From Imbricaverruca yamaguchii (lineage: Eukaryota > Arthropoda > Thecostraca > Neoverrucidae), in contig JAOTOL010001645.1 in assembly GCA_034440575.1 (NCBI GenBank), positions 3,467,501-3,531,500 of the forward strand: a stretch of 64,000 nt of DNA, in the 5' to 3' direction. This document shows, in pieces, positions 56,968 to 64,000 of the stretch. The number at the start of each line of letters is the position of its first letter. Position 1 is the stretch's first letter. The translations under genes and the position numbers were made by a program. Under the pieces are notes generated by a model. That model saw only the letters and a program-made list of their open reading frames with translations. It did not search any database and was not told where the DNA came from.

Positions 56968-59900
56968 TTGTCGAGTGCACCCTCTTGTTGCCGGATGTCA
57001 TTCGTGGCGAGAGCAAGCTGCTAAACCACATACAATCCGTGCGGATGACGACGCCTGCGCTACGAATGCCACCGTGTTCCATGTAGAAGTGAAACTTGCA
57101 TATTTGTGTGGTGCATCCCTCTGCCTTAAGTAAATACATCTTGTTCTCATAATATAAAACACGGAGTCTGCAACTCCAAATAGACTCAACGGTATTATCT
57201 GATTTTGCTTTAATTGGATTTGTTCGATGCAATTATATATGGTAGGTTTACTGCATTTCAAGGTCAGCTTGGTGGCTCTCCAGGGTGTGCAAACGTCGTC
57301 ATGCCTACGCTACTTGAGTACACATTGGATGCGCCTCTGGCTATGCCACCTTGCTCCGGCGTATTCTGTCCACGTTCCTACGCCCATGATAAAAAGGAAT
57401 AATTGATCAAGCAGTAACCCATAGTCATCATAGCTATATGGACGTGCTGCTGTTGGATATCCAGGCGGTAGCGAAACCATACTACCAGAAACTCGACCCG
57501 AAGAATGGCTCTCCGCCACTTTCTCCGGGAGTAAAACTGCCGCGAGCGTAAACATCCGCATCACCAAGTAAATTCGGCGGAGCCACCCTTTGCAACGGCA
57601 GCATCAGCACCACTTCATCTCGACCATCACGACGCATGTTTCGACATAAGAATGCCAGCTTGGGAAATTATGTACTTACTGTGGTACTCCGCGTTTTTAT
57701 CTCTCGAAGAAATGAGCGAAGCAGAGCACCAGCCCAATGAAAGCTTCGTGAAATTGACGTTGTCATTGCGTCTGAAGGCAAACCAGATTGCTAGCCCCTC
57801 ATAGCCGATCACCTGCAAAGTTCAATCAGATTTAATGACATCTGTGTCAAGGCAACTGAGCCTGTGCAGAGTCATTTGCTGACCTAGATCACCTGGTTTA
57901 CTTGGCTCCAGAGATAACAAGAGCACCAAGATTGCATCTGCATCTCATCCCCTTGAGCACGGGACAGTAACAGCAGAACGTCTCTCACTGCAGAGGTGAT
58001 TTACAAATTTATTGGATGCCCACGTTCCCTAGAAGTGCATGCAGAACGTTTATGCTAGAGCGTTTATCCTGCAGCTCACTTGAGCCAAACTGCACCATTA
58101 TTTACCCTTCAAACCATGTAACTAAGCTACTGACTGCAGTATTAACTTTGACTCAACGTTTTTTTTGTTGGTGTATTTTATACTGAAGTTAATTATGTAC
58201 TGCATGCACGTTTTTCCAACACAAATCACAGCATACATTACACGTCATTGAAGATTCTTGTATTATTTGTATTGGTTGGACCAGGGGTTTCGATATAATT
58301 TCGCCGCATAATGATCCCCTCTGCTCTTCACTTCTCCGCAAGTACCGGAAGAGTTCAAGCCTTATTAAATGACCTTTCACCTACGGCTTAATACTCCATA
58401 TGGTTTGACATGGAACCCCACGGGATTGATTTGGGTGGTCTGTAAGATTTCGCCAATTGTTTTCTTCCGTTGATGCGCACCTAGATAAGTTTGATTACAC
58501 CTCAAGCTATTTCTGGTTCCTTTATGGTTCACACAACGAAGCAAGTTAAGTGGAAAGTAAAGAGTATGAATTTTCACAAGGATTATGCATCAAGGAAATC
58601 GCAGTGAAATAACAATATCTGATACATATCTTATATCGACCTGTGAAAGATAATTTTCGAGCTACATGTCTTCTTCAGTGGTTTTTCACGTAATGCTTAG
58701 TTCCCCATAGATACCTATGTGATTGATTTGGGAGGTCCTACGATTGCGCTTATTGATGCTGTGTGATTAGCTTGCACCCATGTGGGCGTGAAAACACCCC
58801 GTTTGCCCATCGCAATAGCATTTGCACTAATAAGCTCAATGTCACGGGCAAATTAAAAGTCGGGTTGTTTTAATTGAAGCTATGTTGCACATCGAACAAA
58901 CACCGTCAGCTGTCCATTCAAGATATGCATCTTTCATCGACATGTGACGGTGGGTTGGACTTGCTTTGCGTAGTTTGAACTTGAGCGGTGGGCTGGCAGT
59001 TCGAACTTGTGCCGCTTCCTTAGACCGAAATGGACCAACAATGTTAAATCTTACTTGGACCGAAATGGCGCGCCAGATACTGCATCGTTGCAAGTGTTCA
59101 CTTAGCTTTTGTGAACAAACGAAAGTATCACTTACACTGGCGTAGAATATTCCAATTTAATCGCCTTCCTTTGAGTGGCGGCTCGCGGTCAGTGCTGTTA
59201 GTCAGCCGCGCGGGTCAGAGTTTTGTTGGCAACTGACGGCGGAATGTTCGATTCGGAGAGCTATTAAAGATGTGGCGCGGTTGGCGGGGCTGCATCCACC
59301 CTCTGGAGCTGTGGATCCCGGTGTTGTAAAGCTCCGACACTCGATCGGGTCTCCTACAGTGTTTGGCTGGTACGGCGCGCACGGGCTCGTGACAATGCAC
59401 CGAATATAACGCGAATGGGGAACAGTATAAGTTGAGAAATCGCATGCGATCTGAAGCTATACAAATATTTGGACTATTAATCTGTCCTGAAAACTGTAAT
59501 TCGAATATTTATCGCCCCAGGACAACACACGTTATGTATTTCAGATCGGTATGCCACGACAGCCTACTTCATGTGTAGCGTGACTGGAATACAAATCTTC
59601 AATTTAACATTGAATTTAACTTTGTACCACGTGGTATAAATAACTTTTTGGTAAGTGGTGCAAATGAGGATGGGATTGGATAAATGCAGCGTTCTCGCAC
59701 TTATCCGAATTCTACCTAACCAATTAGTCAAATCAAATAAGATCGCAGGTGCTTCTCGAATGAGTCCGGTAGGACCCCATATATAGCCAAGGACCAGGTG
59801 GATCCTTTGAGCCGATTGAGGTCGTGTGGGACCCCTGCAACGACTCAAGGCGTAGTGATACATGCTAAGCTTTCTTGAAGACATGCGACTAATTACTGTA

Positions 59901-60026
59901 CAGCGGATCCGGTGCACGACCGTGCAGGCACTTTGACAGGTGATTATGCTTATGAAAAGAATCGTAAGTCGATACTGCTGCGAAATTCGCACAGAGCCTG
60001 TGCCGCGAAGCCAAGCCTAGCCACCA
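56968..60026. other. Unique AT-rich region, no gene seen
   Basis: No repeat array, RNA gene or convincing exon. Open frames are short and lack motifs. Confidence 0.4.
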
Positions 60027-60044
60027 GTGCAGGATAATGCGCAG

Positions 60045-60257
60045 ATGAGCAGAGAGCCTCATCAGAAAGGACCACCCAGTGACCACAGCCGCCGACGAAG
60101 CTCCTACGAGCACCACCCATCTAGCGGAAGCGCTTCAATCATGTACGACGCCGGCCTCGCCCAGGCAGGCTTGGCTTTGTATTTTGGTATCCCGGATCTG
60201 GAGGATGAAGATTTTCGGATTTTAAACTTCGAAGAGGATGTTTCGAACGTCACTTAA
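60045..60257 (+). CDS. Possible small ORF or terminal exon, unknown product
   Basis: A frame of 70 codons from ATG with a polar, Ser/Arg/His-rich start (HSRRRSSYEHHPSSGSAS), a short hydrophobic stretch (GLAQAGLALYFGI) and an acidic end (PDLEDEDFRILNFEEDVSN), then TAA. The composition looks protein-like and differs from surrounding AT-rich DNA. No family was recognised. cagtgcag before 60033 could be an acceptor. Confidence 0.25.
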   Translation: MSREPHQKGPPSDHSRRRSSYEHHPSSGSASIMYDAGLAQAGLALYFGIPDLEDEDFRILNFEEDVSNVT

Positions 60258-61205
60258 ACAAAACGACGTATATTGTTGGGTTTCATCGAACAATTCGTCT
60301 AGGCGATAGCAAGTAATGTGTTTCCCCGCATCTTCTCTTAAGGATGAGTGGATGCAATTGGTGACTGTCACCATGATACAATAATTTTGTTCGCTGAGAG
60401 ACAGGATGTGCGTTGGTTCCTGCCCAGATTCGGCTCAAGCCGTGCTCAACACAGTCTCCCTCACGAATCACCATTTGAGAGGCTATCTTGCATGCGTCCC
60501 CGGTCCGCAAGCGTCACGCCGACGATGTCTCGTCACGATGTTTGATTTTAAATATAGTTTCAGCACCGACACTACATAGCCATATGTTTCCAACGCCAGA
60601 GTAACGCCTACAGATTCTTCCAGGCCAGGCGCGGCAGGCAGGCGACCCATCCGCATTCCTGTGGCGCCAGATACAGCTTACGATGACGCGATGGACACTA
60701 ATCTGATGGCCATGTGGGTTCAACTTACTCACGGATAATCCATCTTACAATTTGCAAGTTGTAGTGAAATTCCTAATGATGAACATACTCATACACAGAT
60801 AAGCGAAGCTGCGCACTTAAAACCTGCCGAAATAGAAGAAAACCATCTGGTCATTGCTCTTCCAGAATCTGACAGGCCGGTGACCTTATCCAAAGCGGTA
60901 TTTTATCGCACGCCATCGTCATGGTGAACATTTTGCCTTCTTCCGGATTCCCGGCGATGCACTCCAGCACACGTACGCCTTCCGGCATGGTCGGCGGCGG
61001 GGAAGATCGACATCAGGTTAAAGAACCCGGTGAAAACACCTCAGGTTGTCCACCTCTTGCAGAGCCTGGGTGCAGTTGTAATCTTTTGTGGACCACACAT
61101 TCAAGCGCATGGAGCGGGCTGTCTGTGGCTCAAGAGGCAATGCTCTTCACTCTCCCACAGGCTGCCCTGCCGGTTTGACTGATGCCCAACGCCAACCTGT
61201 CGCCA
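60258..61205. other. Unique region, no gene confirmed
   Basis: A 45-codon minus-strand frame at about 60855-60988 (MPEGVRVLECIAGNPEEGK...) looks protein-like but is too short to call. Confidence 0.3.
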
Positions 61206-61735
61206 ACCGGGCTATCCGTGACACCGGACCATCCGTAACAGACTGTCCGCAATCGACTTCCGTAATAAACTGTCCGTAAGATACTGTCCGCAACAGTATG
61301 TTCGTAAGATGCTATTCGTAACAGGCTGTTCGTAGCAGAATGTCCGTAGCAGGCTGTCCGTAACGGAATGTCTGTAGCAGACTGTCGGTAGCAAAATGTC
61401 CATGGCAAAAGTCCTATAACAGACTGTTCGTAGGAAACTGTCAGTAGCAGGATGTCCATAGAAGCCTGTCCGTAACAGGATGCCTGCAACATACTGTCCG
61501 TGGTAGACTGTCCGCAGCAGAAATCCAATAACAGACTGTCCGCAACTGGCTGTTCGTAGTAGATTGTCCGTAGTAGACTGTCCGGGGCAGAAATCCAATA
61601 ACAGACTATCCGTAACGGACTGTCCGTAGCAGACTGTCCGTAGCAGACCGTCCGTAGCAGAACTCACATAGCAAACTGTCCGTAGCACATCGTACATGAG
61701 AGACTGTCCCTAACAGACTGCTCGTAGCAATAGCC
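61206..61735. repeat. Degenerate 14-15-bp repeat (ACTGTCCGTAGCAG)
   Basis: About 35 diverged copies such as gactgtccgtagcagactgt, aactgtccgtaa and gctgttcgtagcaga. Confidence 0.88.
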
Positions 61736-61977
61736 GGAAGGATCCGTCCACAACGCGGATAATTTGTAAAACGTCCTGCCTGACCAGCGCATTATTCCCA
61801 TCACAGTCCTTCATATTATGGACCGGCCGCCATACACATGGAGCACGGGCCACAGTATGGAGCACAGTATGGAGCACAGGCCGTCTGCACATGGGCTGTC
61901 CGTATGATGAACAGGCCGCCGTACACCTATATGGAGCCCAGGCCGTCTGTAGCACAGACTGTCTGTAATACGGCCAC

Positions 61978-62205
61978 TGCCCGTGGGTCAGGCCCCGCGT
62001 ACCTCCACAACACCGTCACCATCTGTCGGTCAGGCCCCGCGTACCTCCACAACACCGTCACCATCTGTCGGTCAGGCCCCGCGTACCTCCACAACACCGT
62101 CACCATCTGTCGGTCAGGCCCCGCGTACCTCCACAACACCGTCACCATCTGCCGGTCAGGCCCCGCGTACCTCCACAACACCGTCACTATCCGTCGGTCA
62201 GGCCG
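61978..62205. repeat. 42-bp minisatellite, ~5 copies
   Basis: The unit is gtcaggccccgcgtacctcc + acaacaccgtcaccatctgt + cg. Related, more diverged gtccgtcggacaggccgtctg words continue to about 62510. Confidence 0.93.
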
Positions 62206-62629
62206 TCTTCAACGTACTGCCAGTAGCACGGTCACCACCCATCGGTCAGGCCGTCTGAAACACATTGTCAGCAGCACGATCCCCTTCCGTCGGCCAGGCT
62301 GTCTGTAGCACATGCTGCCCGCATTATAAATTGTCCGCCATACAGGAGCCCATGTATGGAGCACAGGCCGTCTGCAGCATAGGCTGTTAGTAACATGACC
62401 CCCGTCCGTCGGACAGGCCGTCTGTGACACAGGCTGTCCGTAACTGTCCGCGGGATAGGCCGTCTGTAGCACAGACTGTCCGTAGCACCGTCCGTCGGAC
62501 AGGCCGTCTGACCGAACAGTGACGGCGAAGGTGGTATCCGAGACGAGTGGTGCGGTTCTCACCGCAGCCTTGACCGGCCACTTACAAACAGATCACATCA
62601 AAAGACCGCCCGCCCTTCGTGAGCGGCCG

Positions 62630-63605
62630 CCTAATATACTGGTGACCGTGGCGGGACGGCCGCCTGACATACTGGTGACCGTGGCGGGACGGCCGCCTGA
62701 CATACTGGTGACCGTGGCGGGACGGCCGCCTGACATACTGGTGACCGTGGCGGGACGGCCGCCTGACATACTGGTGACCGTGGCGGGACGGTCGCCTGAC
62801 ATACTGGTGACCGTGGCGGGACGACCGCCTGACATACTGGTGACCGTGCCGGGACAGCCGACTGCCTGACATACTAGTGACCGTGGCTGTAGGCCGACCG
62901 CCTGACATACTGGTGACCGTGGCTGGAGGCCGACCGCCTGACATACTGGTGACCGTGGCTGGAGGCCGACCGCCTGACATACTAGTGACCGTGGCTGGAG
63001 GCCGCGCGGGATGACCGCCTGACATACTGGTGACCGTGGCGGGACAGACGCCTGACATACTGGTGACCGTGGCTGGAGGCCGACCGCCTGACATACTGGT
63101 GACCGTGGCGGGACAGCCGACCGCCTGACATACTGGTGACCGTGGCGGGACGACCGCCTGACATACTGGTGACCGTGGCGGGACGACCGCCTGACATACT
63201 GGTGACCGTGGCGGGACGACCGCCTGACATACTGGTGACCGTGGCGGGACAGCCGACCGCCTGACATACTGGTGACCGTGGCGGGATGGCCGACCGCCTG
63301 ACATACTGGTGACCGTGGTGGGACAGACGCCTGACATGCTGGTGACCGTGGCGGGACGACCGCCTGACATACTGGTGACCGTGGCGGGACGACCGCCTGA
63401 CATACTGGTGACCGTGGCGGGACGACCGCCTGACATACTGGTGACCGTGGCGGGCAACTGATGGCCTGGCATACTGGTTACCGTGGCGGGACGACCGCCT
63501 GACATACTGGTGACCGTGGCGGGAGCCGACCGCCTGACATACTGGTGACCGTGGCGGGACAGCCGATGGCCTGGCAACTGATGGCCTGCCATACTGGTGA
63601 CCGTG
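62630..63605. repeat. 33-38-bp minisatellite, ~28 copies
   Basis: The unit is cgcctgacatactggtgacc + gtggcgggacggc, with a longer variant carrying gcc-gac (38 bp) and a ggctggaggccgac variant. The frame is often open on the minus strand (HGHQYVRR words) because the unit lacks stops. Confidence 0.94.
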
Positions 63606-64000
63606 GTGATTCACTGCGATTGACTTGAAATTGGCATACGCACACCTTGGGTAAGAATACGAGTTTCAAAATAAAATGCCTACCATCTAAACTACCACGC
63701 TGACATTTATAATACTGCATCAAAAATGTTGGAGTAAACGTGTATTCGAGTGTTAGTACATCCCGTTCATTATATCCGAATTATGCCGGCTGAAAAAGGT
63801 GAACTGCTAAATCTGATAGCGTTCTCATCTGCAGCGAAACCGTATGCACGACTGAAGCCAAGCAACTCGCCTAATTGGTGTGGGTCACGCTAACAGTTGT
63901 TGACCCGATACATGGCATGCATGCGTCCTGCAATACGTGGAAGTCGAATACAGCTGGCCATGCTGAGATTATAGATCCCACTTCACAGACAGACGCCTTC
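63606..64000. other. Right end, unique, no feature seen
   Basis: Nothing supported. Confidence 0.4.

Noticed and set aside
62582..63592. A 336-codon minus-strand frame with HGHQYVRR words
   Set aside because: It follows the 33-38-bp array; unit length changes shift the frame and yield SMSGGRPATVT words instead.

Overview
The window is animal nuclear DNA, most likely from an invertebrate. I lean weakly towards a crustacean or another arthropod. It holds short GC3-rich exons with GT-AG introns, very abundant micro- and minisatellites, tRNA-derived SINEs and short DNA transposons. There is no sign of bacterial, organellar or viral gene organisation. The species cannot be fixed from the sequence.

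The only securely identified gene fills the left third (1419-21090, + strand). It is the 3' part of a P5A-type ATPase, the ATP13A1/Spf1 family of endoplasmic-reticulum transmembrane-helix dislocases. I resolved 17 exons totalling 2742 nt. Their phases agree across all 16 introns and give 913 codons plus a stop. The exons run from the actuator domain (TGES) through DKTGT, TGDNP and GDGTND to the last membrane helix. The N-terminal exons lie left of the window.

The striking property of this gene is its introns. Five tandem arrays are built from the exon/intron junction they touch. They are the 3' splice sites of exons 3, 16 and 17 and the 5' splice sites of exons 6 and 8. A sixth array starts six bases after the donor of the first exon. 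Each array has its own unrelated sequence and period (29-57 bp), so this is not one dispersed satellite. It looks like repeated local amplification seeded at splice sites. In several arrays the inner copies have lost the splice dinucleotide and only the edge copy next to the exon keeps it.

The right two thirds (about 21.1-64 kb) are mostly non-coding: about fifteen more minisatellites with periods of 15-120 bp, long (TA)n, (GA)n, (CT)n, (GT)n and (CGTG)n tracts, a hAT-type MITE with perfect TIRs and TSDs, further MITE-like elements, and SINE fragments, one with a perfect 15-bp target duplication. I see one plausible start of a second gene, a signal-peptide first exon at 56332-56486 in a GC-rich region. 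I also see weak exon candidates at array edges (23.2, 39.4 and 40.2 kb), predicted from the same edge-copy pattern. Long open frames inside the arrays arise from unit length and base composition and are not counted as genes.
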